DNA of 64,000 bases. Source: Prunella strophiata. Taxonomy: Eukaryota > Chordata > Aves > Passeriformes > Prunellidae. The stretch covers positions 88,771,809 to 88,835,808 of the forward strand of contig JAZBQD010000015.1 in the NCBI GenBank assembly GCA_036583965.1, in the 5' to 3' direction. The position numbers and the translations under genes were made by a program. Below the pieces are notes generated by a model. It was not told the DNA's origin, searched no databases, and was given only the letters and a program-made list of their open reading frames with translations. This document shows positions 28,031-41,920 of the stretch, in pieces. The first letter of the stretch is position 1. Each line of letters begins with the position of its first letter.

Positions 28031-29434
28031 CAACTTTCTGAAAGGTGTGAATATTTATCTTAAGGCAGAGCAATACGGTCAAACTGCTGTTTTCCTCAGA
28101 GGCCCCACAGTCATTTGTCTGCTTTTCCTACCCCTCCCTCCAAGGTTCTAGACTGCATCCCATGGACTGCTGTCAGGACACAAACCTGCAGGATGGAGAT
28201 GTTCACAGCTACCATCTGCTGCCTGCTTCTAAGAAACATCTCATGCAGGAAGCTCATGCCATTGACCTCATTTGATCCAGACGAAAAGTAATAATGGAGC
28301 TCCTGTGGCTAATTGCCAAGAGAGAAACACTCCAGAGGATTTATTTCCGACATCCTCCTCTCCTCTGATGAAGATCTAAACCACCAGCTCGAGACAGGCA
28401 TCTGATTAGATCAAAGTAGGAAACATTTCATGTTATTAGCCACATAGTTTCATCTTGTTTATGAACCGCACCATAATGGACCCCAGACAAGTTAAAATAC
28501 AGTAGCTTGCAAAAACCATGATTATTATTAGAGTGTAATTATTCACATACAATATGTATCTTTCTAGTAAATGTTTGAAAATATTATCTGTCCCCAATTC
28601 CACTGGAATTTAGTGCAGGATTAGCATCAGGTCTTCTAGTTTACAACCTCCCTGATACTTGGAAAGATTGCTTCTGTAAATAACCAGGGATGTTTAAGAA
28701 ACCAGTTTACTGTATTTGCTGTAAAGACATGATACTATCTCTACAGGAAGAAGTGGTTTTTAATAAATTAATTCCCCCATATGCAGTTGTCTAAATAATG
28801 CAGGAAATGTCTTGTATATAAAAAACATCCAAACAGCTAATTGTTCATCTACCAGCACTGACATCGTGCTGTACAAGGCAAGAGACAGCAATTCTAATTT
28901 ATGACAGCTAAAAGCATCTTTGAATGATTGCAGCACTGCATTTTGAGAAGCCACTTGTCCCCAGCTGAAACTGGTTCAATCAAAATTGGCTGCCTTTGCT
29001 CCTCAGAGGAGGCACAGGCTGTGGTTTCAAACTGCTGTGACATGAGGCAAGGTAACCATCCAGCAGCAAAGGTCCTTTTGTTTATTGCTGGTGTTCTCCT
29101 CCAGTGGGACAAGAGGCTGAAGAAGAAAGGACTGGCCCATGAGAGTGGGGAAGCCACAGTCTCTGCACAGGACAAGGGAGTATGTATGGGTGACATTAGA
29201 AAGCCACTTCTGCCTCCCCAGTGCACAGCAGGCAGCAGCATGCTGAGACAGGGTCCTCTTTGTTCACTACTAAATTTCTTCACCAAAAGCCAGAGATGCC
29301 TCTGTCTCTCAGGCTTCAGCCAATTTACATCCTTGAAACATTGCTTCCATCTAAATCCTTATTTTTTAAAAAAAGGGGGAAATTGAAAGTATTTCTTTAA
29401 AAAAACAATTCAGTGCATGTATTATATTTTGTTA

Positions 29435-29451
29435 CTATATATATATATACA
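29435..29451. repeat. Short (TA)n run
   Basis: About eight TA dinucleotides in an AT-rich stretch. Confidence 0.85.
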
Positions 29452-30488
29452 CTTAAGTGTTCCCCACTTCAGCTATGCAAGGTCTTTACATGCAAGTTAC
29501 TTTCTTCTCTGCATAATGTACGGGCAATCTCCCAATATTAACTTTTCATTCAGGCTCTCTCTCCAGTTATGCAGGAGCTTTCATCTCTTTTTTCCTTCCT
29601 AAGCAGCAGCCTGATGTTACACCTAATGAGAGCCAGTAGCCAGCCTGAGCAGGCAGCGAGCAACAACGGGCTGCCATAAAACATCTGAACAGACCAGAAA
29701 CAAACACGCTCTCTAATTCTCCAGCCGCAACAAGACCCTAAAGGGAAGCCTTGTCTGAGCTGCTTCCTTACACCTCCTTAATAACACCAGCCCTAAGCCA
29801 AGTAACAACCGTGCAAAACAGGATGGAAGGTGGGTGATTTCTTGCCGCTTGCTTCCAACATCCTTTGGTCAAAGCAAAGGCATCTCTGCGGCCCTTCACA
29901 AGATCAAAAGGCAGCAGCTCTATTTACAACATCCTGAGCAATTTAAGCATCCCACTCAGCATTGTTTCCTACCTCCCGCCCAGTTCCCTTTTAAATTGGA
30001 TGGTTTCTAAATGAAACCTCTACCCTTTATGAGTTTATAGCCATGGTGAGCCAAGGAGTCCCACACAGACAATTTTAAAAGAAATTAAGAAGAATTTCTC
30101 CATCTTAAGCTTGTTGCACGCGAAATGATAGTGTATGAAAAGGTAAACCAAAAAAACTGCCTGACATTTTTTAATTACTAACTTGAAGGATTTATGCTGT
30201 TATGCATTTTATGGTCTATCTTCATTTCCCAGTGATGAGTCCAGTACTTGTGAGTGTGCAGCTTCTAAAGTAGTTCTCTTTAAGGGAAGAGGCATTTATG
30301 GGTAAAGAAAAAAACCCTTTAAAAATTAAGTGTTGGGTAAATGCACAGGATGTTGCAAGCATCTGCTTTATTTGCACTTTCTTTCCCCCTCTCCTTTTTT
30401 GTGTTTTTGTTTTCTTTCTTTCACAAGCTGTATTTAAAAATTTAGGGCCACTATTATGCCTGTCACTGTTAAATGACATGACCCGTAA

Positions 30489-30516
30489 GGGAAGGAAGGA
30501 AGGAAGGAAGGAAGGA
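30489..30516 (+). repeat. (GGAA)n tetranucleotide microsatellite
   Basis: About seven GGAA units. GGAA repeats are binding platforms for ETS-type factors; no function is shown here. Confidence 0.95.
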
Positions 30517-32130
30517 GGATACGCACATGCTAAGTAGACCCCTGGAAGAAACAGTGAAAGAAATTTCCCAAAATACAGCATGCAGGTGTTAACAAGCCAT
30601 GTGCACACCACACTCCTCTCCCTTTGCTGTCTCCTGCAAGGCAGGGAATCTCATGACCAAGAGCACAAACCTGTGCCCAAAGGCAGGGCCAGCCCAACGC
30701 AGGCTTCTGGCCAAAGGCTGGGACACGGCACCAAAGCCCAAAGCCACTGACCCCCTCCCAGCCCATGATCCCTGCACCACACCTACCGAACACATGTAAG
30801 AGCTTGATGCTCATCTGTCCCCCTTTAACAAGAATACATTAGGCAGAGGGACTAAGCAGCATCTCCATGGTCCTCCCGAAATACATTTTCCTTATCTTAA
30901 GTCATATCTGCTTGGAAGCATTGGACACTTTTTGAAAGACAATCTTAATTTTCAAATGTGTAATTTGTTTTTCTCATCTCCTTTTCTACCTTAACTAGTA
31001 GTTTAATGTGCTTCATATATTGTCAAGTAAGATGTGTCTGCGTGTATAAAAAGCAAAGAGAATTAAAAATTACGAAGTATGTTACTTTACATAAGAAAAA
31101 GTTATGACTACTATGTCTTATAAAACTTCTAATTTCATCAAAAACTTCAATTTTATTACATGTCATTCTTCAATGCAGAGAGCACTCACAGCATGAAGAG
31201 TTCTTAAATCAAAAACACACTGTTGGGGAACAATCTCCATTTTAATGATGCTCAGAAACAGGGATTAAAATATTTTATGAGTCACAGTTTCCACTTTAAA
31301 AAAAATGGCAAAACAAAAAAAGGACAATGGAGATGAATTTGTTCAAAGTGTGAGACTTGTTCATTAAACATACCAAAAAGTGTTGGGGAAGAAGGAAGCA
31401 GGGCATCTGAAAACTTATATACTGCATTGTACTTTAAAGCACCAACTACTTTTCCCTTAATTGGCTTCTGCAGATCCCAAGGAATCTGAAAACCCACCAG
31501 CTCCACAGCACAAGCAGCCGCTGTCCTGGCTGCTCCAGACAGGGGATGAAAGAGCCCTTCAATCTACAGATCTATTTATACTCCTTCACATGGTGACTAT
31601 AAAAAGGTTTCCTTTCAGGCTGAGGTTTCTCAGCATTAAAGTTAGTAACTGTTTGAACGTGAAAAACCCTCCATACACAGATTTTTAAAACGGGGGTGAC
31701 GCCTTTGTGTTCGGGTAAACTTGGTTTAAAGCAGCAACGATGCAATCTCACACATCTACAAACTTCCTCTGTAGTGCCTTTGCAAAAAGAAAATGTGACC
31801 CAGACTGAACTGAAATAATGCATTAAATAAATGATGCCACTGATTCTGAACAATACTTAATTTCTGACCAAATGTGCTCTATCCCAGTCACCTTTGTATT
31901 CCTCCCGCCTCCGTCTCCCCACCAAGGTAGCCGGCCTGGCAGGACATGCCAAGCCATTCCCAAGGGCCTGAAAGGGGCACCGGCTGCTGATGTTTTCTCA
32001 TCCAAGCCTGTGCTGGCTCTCCTGGCCAGCCTCACACAGAATGGCTCTGTGCTTCCACTTCCTCCTGTGTAAACACCAATAATTATATTTCCACACCTCA
32101 CAGCATGTAGAAAGGAATGACAGCTCATAC

Positions 32131-32181
32131 CTTTCCATTAAAAAAATCTCCCACTCCCATGCAAGCTGCTCCAGAAAGAGA
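32131..32181 (-). CDS. Possible downstream exon (51 bases, phase 2-2)
   Basis: The donor GGAAAG|GTATGAGC and the acceptor TTGTTTTCACCGCAAG enclose an open frame reading LFLEQLAWEWEIFLME in phase 2-2. An alternative acceptor (TTTTTAAG, exon end 32201) would add QFVFTA in phase 0. Either way the segment is coding-like. It is 11 kb from the previous candidate, so its membership of the same gene is inferred only from strand and phase. Confidence 0.3.
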
Positions 32182-32949
32182 CTTGCGGTGAAAACAAATT
32201 GCTTAAAAATTAAAAGGCATACAATAGAAACTTGGAGCCAACTGCTACAAATCCAGCTCTACCATGGGAAAGGAAAGCACTGCTTTTAAAGTCAGCAGAG
32301 AAAGAAGCACTGTGTCTGGCTAATGTGCATGGTCCTGGTTTTCTTTTAAATTTGCTTTAACAATTCATTTTTTTCCATTAGTTCAAGAAAACAAGCCTAA
32401 AAGGCTGATTATTGAGGGTCAGTATTTTAAATTTAAAATAGAAAGTTTTAAGATTGAGACTAAGCCAAATCCAGCTCTCAAACCCACACACTTCTTCCTA
32501 AAATCCACCTGCACCAGGAAGGGCCCAGACTTCCTAAATGCAACTGAAAACACAGCTCTGTCTTGGGATGATCATGACACGATCTTGGTATGAGAATTGT
32601 TACTTTTTTTTCTTTTGGTTTTTTCTGATTCACAATGCAGTGAAAAGAAACCAGTGTGAAAAGCTCCTCACAGCTCTCCATGACAATATGCACTCCTGCT
32701 CTGCCTGCCACCACCTCCACAGCCACTGCACACCATGCCCTGCATCCACCCTGTGTGTGTCACCTACCACTTTTAATTGACGCCAAAACTGCAGAGCAGC
32801 CTTGCCTAGGGCAGCTACTGCCACCCCAGGCACCAAACCTGCACGGGGAGGAAATGTCAGAGACAGGGGTGTAAGTTGCTATTAAGGCCAGAGATGTAGT
32901 TTTCCCAGAAGATAAATATTTTCCAGCTTGAGTGGTAGAATTAAGAGTG

Positions 32950-32973
32950 GGCTGGCCAGCCAGCCGGCCAGCC
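32950..32973. repeat. GC-rich inverted repeat
   Basis: GGCTGGCC and GGCCAGCC are exact reverse complements separated by AGCCAGCC. The whole segment is built of GCC/AGCC units, so it may be a degenerate short tandem repeat. Confidence 0.8.
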
Positions 32974-33906
32974 AAGCAAGGGCCAACACGTGTGCTCCAA
33001 AGCTCTAGAGTTCCATACCAAGCTTGGCTATACCAATGCTGCCCCCAGCCACAGCAGTGGAAAGGCAATGTTCTGATGTTCTGGTCCTTAAGGATCACTG
33101 CCAAGACAGAGAAGTGCAAGAGCAGGGACATTTGTTTCTGAATTGTTGCAAAACATGGATGTTTCCAGTGCAAAGGGATTTTAAAAGGAGTATGTACCCA
33201 GTTGACACAACTAGAAATAGATGGAAAAAAGGGGGGAAAGTCTGTCCTTATTCTGTTATTCATACCACAAGAAAAAAAGGTAATGTCCATACAGTTTCTC
33301 TGATTGGCAAAAGATGGTTTCTCCATTAGTAGCAAATTAGCTAACAGAAATTCAAAGTCATACAGAAACTCGTGAAGATACTTGTAACAGAATCAAATCC
33401 TCTGTAACCACACTGCAGTCTCCCTTTGCAACAAGCATTAGCAAAAGAAATCAGGATTCAGAGGACAGAATTAGAAACTTTTTCCACTCCTCCCATAGTT
33501 GCTTCCCTGGTCTTGAACATCCTACCCACCGCTGAGGGAATGTCTTTAACAGGAGCAGCCAGTAATGGGTCATAATAAACAAGCCAGGTGCTTTCATTCC
33601 AACCAGAAACATAAATTATTACGGGGTTTTAAATACATACCCTGTTCCAAGAGCTCTTTTATTAGTTATGCATATTTTAAATCAAATTCTGTGGAAAGTA
33701 ACCTAAAGGACATTGCAACCGAGAGCTGTGCTGGCCCAATAAAGCACATCAATCTCCTGTATTCAATGAATAAATGGCAGGTAACAGCTGTTATGCTGCA
33801 CAGAACTCTTTTCTGACCTAGACTGAACATGCATTTGATCAAATTGTCTCCAGTAATGCCTAAGAGCACTGCCAACCAAAAGATTCAATATTCTGATTTC
33901 ATTTAC

Positions 33907-33921
33907 AAAAAAAAAAAAAAA
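33907..33921 (+). repeat. Poly-A run (15 A)
   Basis: Fifteen A; simple homopolymer. Confidence 0.9.
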
Positions 33922-36849
33922 GAGAACCCCCTAGATGCAATAAATATTTTTAGCTCTGAAATAGAAGAAAGAACATTCTGTTACTCCCGTTCTTTAAAGT
34001 TACATTCTAAAAAAATTGACATCTGTCCTAATATCCAGATTATGTAAATCCCTGCTTCGCAAAGACACCATGCTCACCCAGAACTGAAGAAATAAAAAAT
34101 GAAAGAAATATCCTGGGTCAGTCTGAACTTCCATGTTATCTACAGGGACAAATTAAAGAAGCCAGTTTTGCATTTTGTCCTGAAGCAAGAGAAAAACCTC
34201 TTTCTCCCAACAGGTTCTTCTAATGACAGAGATGGCCAGACAGAATGAAATCTACTTTACCAGAGCCCTGGAGTGCATCAAAAGCAGTGTCTGAAAAGCA
34301 GGTTTTGTCAGAACTTGCAAATCGATGGAAAGGTTCGCTGACTCACACCGACTGATGCCAAAATGCCTTCCCTCTAAATCTGCCTTTAAGGTAGCATGTA
34401 TAGAAGAAGAAAATTGGCAGCATCTACAGAAAAATTAAATTATGCCCTTTGTTTCTCAGCAATACACAAAGAAACCTTGTGAAGAAAATTTGGACAGCGG
34501 ATTTGCATTTAAGTACACACAAAACGTGAGGGCTCGTTCTCCCTAAAAGGCTCCTGGTGATTTACAGAGTGCAGAACTGCAGCCTATCCTGTGGGATAAA
34601 GCTGCAGGAACTAGGAGAGAAGAGTTTCATCCACAGCTGCGTGCTCCTTTTTCCCCCTCCGCTGGTGACTGATGAAGGCGTAGGAGTATGAATGCCTTCA
34701 CTGAAAGCTCCATATCCCGCCCACTATCGTAAAATGTTTGAGAGGTTTCAATACACATTTAGGCACCTAGCACAAATTTCTGAAGCAAAACTAATGAAAA
34801 AAACTGTTTGACTTGATGTTTTGGGGACTATTTTTGTTGTTGTTCATTAGCTTTCTTTTTTCCCCCCTAGGAAAAACTAAAGGAAAAAGCCAAATATGAC
34901 TCCCTTATCATCAGATACAAGGGAGAATGGTGTGCAGAAGATCAAAATAAAATCTTTCTACATAAGGTATAAGGGACATGTTTTAATAGCCTATGAATGT
35001 GGACCATAATGTTCAGCCTTTCTGAGCTCTTCAGAGCATTTTTAAAATAAAAGCTTTCCTGGACTTCAAAGGAAAATCTTTGAAAATTCACGAGCAACAG
35101 GGGATATCTGCAGAGGAGAACTATGAATACAGAGCAAACTGGTGTTACAGATAAATTCCCTTATCAGGCAATGGGACAGGTATCTTAAAAGCAAGAAATA
35201 AAAAAAGAATAGCAAATTACTAATTTGCTCAGTACACTCTGAATCTCCCTGCTAATTCTGATAGTAACATGGGGAAATATCATATAAATGTCTCCAGCCA
35301 TTATGCAGGACAGATGAATCAATCAACCAGGCTGATGGATGCCTGAAAACTGGCAGCAGAAAATTTCAGCTTCTAAGGTATTAAGCAATGATGTGATTCA
35401 CCACCTGCTGAAACCTCCATCAAGACAAAGTGTAATACCTCCTGGACTGGAGGCTGGGAAAGGTAGGATAGTGCATGTGCTCCCTTCCCAACCTCTGCTC
35501 CCAAGCTCCAAACTGAGGTGCTCCACAGAGAGAATGAGGCACACAGTCTTTCCAAGAACAGTGTCTCCAACAATGTATTTGCCCAATACTCAATGAACAA
35601 GCACCAGGAAGACACAGCTGGGAATGAGGTGGAATGGCCTTAGGAGGTTAATGGCAAAGGGCAGAGGGTTAATTGCAACCTCCTGGAAGTCAGAAGAAAA
35701 CTGTAAGCAAAATGCAGCTCAATACTCAATGATCTCTGAAGATCCAGAGTATTCCTCCCATTTTCTCTGCCAACACACACTTCTTTCACACATACCTTCC
35801 TTTTTCTAAACCAAGCAGTGGTAACATCTCTGGTGAGGAGGACTAAAGAGGCCACTGGGGTGGGCTGCAGGAGATAGGATTGACTAGCCACAGGGGCAGC
35901 AGGCCCCACACAGGACATTTTGCCAGCCTGCCACACTGAATAGCCTTGGAAAAAAAAGCACAGATGGCTGTCAGGTAGTACTCCAGATACTTCTCAGGCA
36001 CTTCTGCATGCATAAAATGATGAGAGCCAGTACTAAATCTGAGAATTGTAACTGACAGAGCAGGAGAGCAACTCAAAAAGCACAATGCCGCTCCAGGAGC
36101 ACCCTGAAAGTCTTTTCTGCACATGCTTTTTGGTAATATGATGACACCATGTCTTGTGATGGCTGGTCTGTGTAGAGAAACAATGAAAAGGAGATGATGG
36201 ATTTGAATTAAAAGAAGGCTCTTTAGACTGATTCAGCAGGATTGTCCAAGCTGCATGCAGACAAGACAATATAAACTCCTAATACACCTAATATACCAGA
36301 GTAATGGTCCTAACTACGAAAAAGGCACATGCTGTGCTGAACAAGAGTTACTTTGTCTGTTCTCCTCCATGTTAAACCACACAGTTTTGCACATTCTTAA
36401 CACGATTATCTAATAACAGTCCCTGCCTATATGTTTGGCTACACATTTTACATATAGCACTGCAGAACAGAGAGGTACTGAGGCAGGAAAAAGAAGGTAT
36501 AAATGTGTGAAGCTAAATTATACATATTTAAGCAATCACATGCCTACCTGAAAATCTTGCACTGCATTCAAATTCACATTTAGTAGGAAAGGCCTGGTGA
36601 TATTTGGTCTGCTTAAATAAATATTTATTAATCTCAATATAAAAGATCAGACACCAAATTTATATGAGCTGAGCACAGTTCAGGGCAGAAGCCAATAATA
36701 GCTGCTTTCAGAATTTGCAGCGTTGGAGTTTGCCAAATGGAAGTGACAAGTCTGGACCACTAAGAAAAATGAAGCCATTTGGTAAGTTATACGCTGCGTA
36801 ATAAACAGTCTGTCAGTTTGCTTCTAATCCCCCCTCTTCCAGAAGGGTG

Positions 36850-36887
36850 TTTTTTTTTTTTCCTTTTTTTTCCCTTTTCCTTTTTCC
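36850..36887 (+). repeat. Pyrimidine tract (T/C)
   Basis: T-runs broken by CC and CCC over nearly 40 bases. No AG within a useful distance makes it a convincing plus-strand acceptor. Confidence 0.85.
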
Positions 36888-39667
36888 TGATGCACTCTGC
36901 AGAGCACGTACATATTATAAATTAAACAGAAGCTACTTTGGCTCTCTGGACCACACACTGTGGACAACTTAGACAGGTCATTGTTACCTAAACAGAATTT
37001 GGTTTTTTGTTTGCATTGTACATTTCCTTTCTGTTTTGACAGCAGGTTTTAAAAAGAGGATGTTACCCTCCTTAGAGCTTTGAATCATTTACGAAGAAAA
37101 GGGAAAAAGAAGTAGTTCTGTGACAATAGCACAAAAGTAAAGCCTTGCAATTTTTCGTTTCTTCCCATGACATCTGTGGGTAGTCCTGTTCATAACGCCT
37201 TTGTTCTGGGCTGATTTACTGCAGTTTGAGACAAGACACCATTCAGAGGCTATTCCAGGAACCATGGAGGAAGTAGACAGAGGATGCATCTAATTTGTTA
37301 GCTACTGTGACATCGCCACTTATGATTAATACACGGCATTGAGTGATCAGAAAGTATTTCCTCCAAGCATCCTCCATCTCAGTGCATGCTGAACAGGGTG
37401 GGGATAGCAAGGCTGCCATGACTAGGTCTGCTACTTGGCAACATGGCTTGTCAACTGTGCAAGGAAGGAAAACACCTTCTATTTCAAAAGCCAGCATATG
37501 CAGCCAGCTGGCTCTGCCCAGAAGAGAACTACTGGGTATAGGTGGGCCAGCCAAGAGGGACTACTGGAGGAGAAGGTCCTGCATGAAAAACCCAGGAACA
37601 AGAAGCAGGTCCAGGAAAAGTTCTTGACTTGTTTGCATACAACTCCCTGCAAGTTGCTGTGCACACAGGAGTAGTTATTTACAGAAACATAGGTCCCCCT
37701 CCTTCCTGCCTGACAACATCTGTGGGAGATGTGTGTAAATGTGTGCAAAACCCTTGAAGATCTTTTCACAGCAGACACTTGCATAAGTACAAAGTTCTGA
37801 ACACTTTGAAGGGAAGAGCTGGCAGAAACCACTCAGTTCAAAATGCTAAACCAAACAAGAACTTCACAGTTAATCCTTATCCCTCCCTCTGGCAGGCTAT
37901 GAGACCTTACTTTGGTGATGAGGTGCCACCCACTTTCACCATGCCCACCCACCCCACCAAACCTACACTCGTGGATGTGCTGGAAGCATCACTCAGGTGG
38001 CACATAAACCACAGAAGTTTTGTTTGCAGCACACACACAGACATGAGAATAAGTTCCTACCCACCCACAGATCTCTTGGGGTACCAGCTAGCCAAGGGAA
38101 AGTCATGCTGCCAGAATACCTCAATCTTCCCACTTTTTTGGCTGCTCCCTTGCCCCAGGGCTTGTCTCTTGTAAAGGGCTAGGAGCAGGCTGCAAGCCAA
38201 GTAATTTGCTGTGGCAGTGGGAGCCTGTTCCTAGGCACCCACCATTCCCACATACCACCACAATCACAACCAAAAAGCCCTCCAAGACAGCTGGTAACAA
38301 GTAAACTGCTGTCCCCAAACATCTTGTCTGGAAAAGTCTGCTCCTTGCTGGGCCCTCAGCACCAAAGTACAGGCACCTCGACCCATGCACTTCAGCTCAC
38401 CTGAATTATTCTGCAATTTCCATCTCCTGTTGCCATCCCTTCCCAATAAACAATGTCCCTGCTGCAAATACCAACCTAAGGCTGCCCAGCTGATGGGTCT
38501 GCCTCCCATAAAATGGGCACCAGAGCACTTACAGTGGGTTTGTACTGGTCTCAAAGGTAACACAATGCAACACAAGCTTTGTAGAGCAATGAAAAAAAAA
38601 AATTGCAGAATGAAGTTTTTAGAAGCTCCTCAACATCATGTGAATGGAGTAAAAACTTTCTTCTGCTATAAACTTTTCCTGTTTTTCTCTTTTTTATGCA
38701 GTTACTGCTTCTAGGAGCTTATCAAGAAAATAAGCCTGCTCACATTGGCAAAATCCCAGCTCACTCATTTTCTTAAGTAGCACGCTTATCAAAACGTACC
38801 TACACAAGCTGTACTTTCTGGATACAAAGGAAGCCCTTCCACCCACCACAGTAACACCACATTTGCAACTGGTTAGGTCAGTCCTGAAGCCTCCCCTTAG
38901 ACTCTTCCCTAGCCTGCACTTAGGTCGACCAATTCCTGACATCGAGAGGCTGTCAAGATTCCACAGCACTTTCTCAGGCTCGTGACTGAGCAGCTCAGTG
39001 GATGACCCTGTCTACACTCCTATTTGCTGTCACTGAACATAACCCTTGTCAAAATATCCTCTAGGAAACAACACAAAATGATGTATTTTTTTTCAGGGTG
39101 AACATAGCTTAGTCTTCAGACTTTGGCATTATTTCCATTATATAAAACACTCTAGTTTGTTGGGAAATACCTAACTATCAATTCTAGAATAAATTACATT
39201 GTCAACTACATCAGATTGTTAATGTTCTCTACTAGATACTTCTCACCTTTTTAACACCTACAGAGCAATGGCAAATTTGGGACAGATTTCACCTTCACAC
39301 CTCTGTCTCATCCAGGTTGTTGGGTCTGATGCCCAGTCCCTGAAGCTGCAACACAGCCACAGCTCATGGTAAGAGTCTGGAAAGGAAAACTGGGTAAAAT
39401 CACATTTGTGCACACAGCCGTGTATCAATGTCAAAGCAAGGCAGAGTTTCACTTTGGAAGCATTCCCTGCTTCCAGTCAGCCCACGTGCCCACTGCTTCT
39501 CAGAAGGGCTCTGCTGCCTTTAAAGTGAAAGGCCAAGGGATGATTTCTGGCAGCCAGAGAGCCAGTGTTTGTCCAAGGGTGTGGTTAGACAATGTGATTG
39601 AGCAAGCCTCTGCCCTTGCTGGCCAGTCCAACACCCTCCTCTCCATCCCCACTCCTCCCTCATCGCC

Positions 39668-39693
39668 TTTTTTTTTTTTTTTTTTTTTTTTTT
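39668..39693 (+). repeat. Poly-T run (26 T)
   Basis: Twenty-six T. On the minus strand it is a poly-A tail-like tract, but no AATAAA precedes it and no source transcript was recognised. Confidence 0.92.
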
Positions 39694-41910
39694 GATTGGG
39701 TGTCTAACAAATCAGAAAATTGATGTTTGCTCTGCAAACAGATGAAAGGCTCATGTGGTACAAAGGGCAGAGCAGAAGCCAGGAACTGGAAGCTGATGAG
39801 GACGGAGGAGGAAGCACAACTCACCCCTTTATGCAGAAGCGAGCTACCAGTCTGGCTCAGACCATACCACTTAACTTCAAAATCTGTATTTCCAGTTACT
39901 AAGCTTTTGGAGTGAATAACACAGCATGCACCCCGGAACATTAACTGTTTTAGGCACATGTGTTATTTCCTGATCTAAGTGACAGCATTCACAAATTCAC
40001 AAAGTTCATGAGCACCTACTCCAGAGGCTGCCATGCAGGGTGGGCACTACAGGACTGTTCTACAACAAAGCAGGAAAAGCAGTGCCCCACAAAAACTCTC
40101 AGATGTTCTCTTGGTGCTCCTGTGGCAGACAAGAAAGGACTGTGTTCAGGATTCCTTTTTTCCTGCACATTGCAACACCAAAGCATTTCCTGACAGAACT
40201 GAGCCACAGGGACAGGCTGTATCACTCCAAGGCTGAGATGTAACTGAAGGCGTGGGAGACCAGCACACCCAGCTAGGGCACAGATCAACACACAGAGAGA
40301 GTGAATACCCTCCATTAAATGTTTATTAAAAGTGCCTGTTGTAGTCACCTTCTTAATACACACACAACCACAACCTGCAGCAAAACAACCTTTGGCTGAA
40401 GCTCTTCCTTTCCCTTCACAGATGATGCACCAGAGCCTTTCCTCCCTCCACCTTCCTTCCCCTGGGGCTGCACCGCAGCCCAGCCTCGCTGACTCAACCA
40501 GCCCTCTTTCACACAGCTGGCACCTTTGACAATTTCTGAGACATCAGCATTTTCCTAAAATAGTCTCAATCTTTGGCATTTCAACCATGCCTTTTGTTTT
40601 CAATCCCTCTGACCAGGACATCTGAACAGAATAAAGTCCAGTTGAAGTTTAATAGCAGGGGAACAGAAAGGGAGAACTGAGCTGGGGTTACTGGATGGGA
40701 AGAGGGGGGTTCTTCCCTGGCTGCATGGCCTTTGCTCCCAAATATATTCTGCTCCTCTGGCTGCAGCAATGACATTTTTTGCTCCATCCCTGCCAGCTCT
40801 CCCAGCCTCTGGGCCTGAGGCAGGGACACATTGCAACATAGAGACAACTGCTGAGCTTTGCTTGCCTTTCTGCTCACAGGGCCAGCAGTTCAGCATCACT
40901 CTAGCTCACTTCCATGTTAAAAAATACAGTCAGCAAATGGTTCAAAATACTCCTAATCCTCTTCTGGTTAGGAACTAGAAGACAAGTTTTCAGAGCAAGA
41001 CAATAGAAACAAAGCTACTGTACATGCCCTGCTTCCCTAAGAAATTAGGCTTATCCATCCCCAGCATGAACTGCTGGACACCTAAATCGGGGGTGGAGGT
41101 GTTTATTGTACTACACATGTTTACTGTACTAACAGCATGCAAAAAAAAAGGTTCAAGGGGAGCCTTTGTTATATCCAAAACTAAACAAACTTTAATGTTT
41201 AAACTCATTCCAGATCTCCAACAAAGAAAGCCCCAAGTAGCAACTCTGTGGCTCTGCTGATCCCTGCCAAGAAAGTTCATCAAATATTTGGATGGAGTAA
41301 GCACTTGATTCCAATGGGAAAAAAATATTAAAAAAGGAGAGAAACACAGTCACATTTGGGAGCACAAGAGGTGGAAATTAATGCGAAATAAAAAAGACCA
41401 AACCAGGCAGCAAGTTATAAACACCAAATATTGAAATTCCAACGCTGACCTGCAAATTTCACGGTTAATACGATGCAGATCCCTTTTCTGCAGCTGGGTT
41501 AAAAGTGCACAGCCCTCTCCTAGGCAAATCTCCAAGGAATTTTAAAGCTTGAATGAAAATACTAATTACAATGTACTAAAAACAGAGCAAGGAAGTGTGC
41601 GAGATGACTTTCGAGCACTGTAAGGAAGAGAGGAGGAGACAGTTTGGTCACTGCTGAAGCCAGAGACACGCAGCAAGAGTGGCCCTGCCACAACATTAAC
41701 TCCTTACTAATGAGACCTGGCAACTTGTAAAAGATTCAAGTGCTTGCAAAGCTTTGTGTTGTACCTGTTATGATGAAGCTGCAGCACTTACACAGTTAAG
41801 AAAGGAATGCTTAAAAAGAGTGGCTATCCATCCCCAGTATTTGGCATGACCAGCACAGCCATCATTTTTTGTAATTACAGGAACACTGTATCTTAGCAGC
41901 TGGTTTTGCA

Positions 41911-41920
41911 GGGGGGGGGG
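41911..41920 (+). repeat. Poly-G run (10 G)
   Basis: Ten G in AT-rich DNA. Confidence 0.9.

Larger units (their letters stand above)
27162..32130. other. No gene recognised
   Basis: Non-coding DNA with the ATC, TA and GGAA microsatellites listed separately. The 152-residue plus frame at 28928-29386 and the 130-residue minus frame opposite it look like chance openings. Confidence 0.55.

Noticed and set aside
28928..29386. 152-residue plus-strand frame and the 130-residue frame opposite it
   Set aside because: Overlapping opposite frames without splice context; neither translation looks like a protein.
32760..33335. 191-residue minus-strand reading frame, the longest in the window
   Set aside because: Composition rich in Ser, Cys, Trp and Pro, no recognisable domain, no splice sites at plausible borders; consistent with a chance opening.
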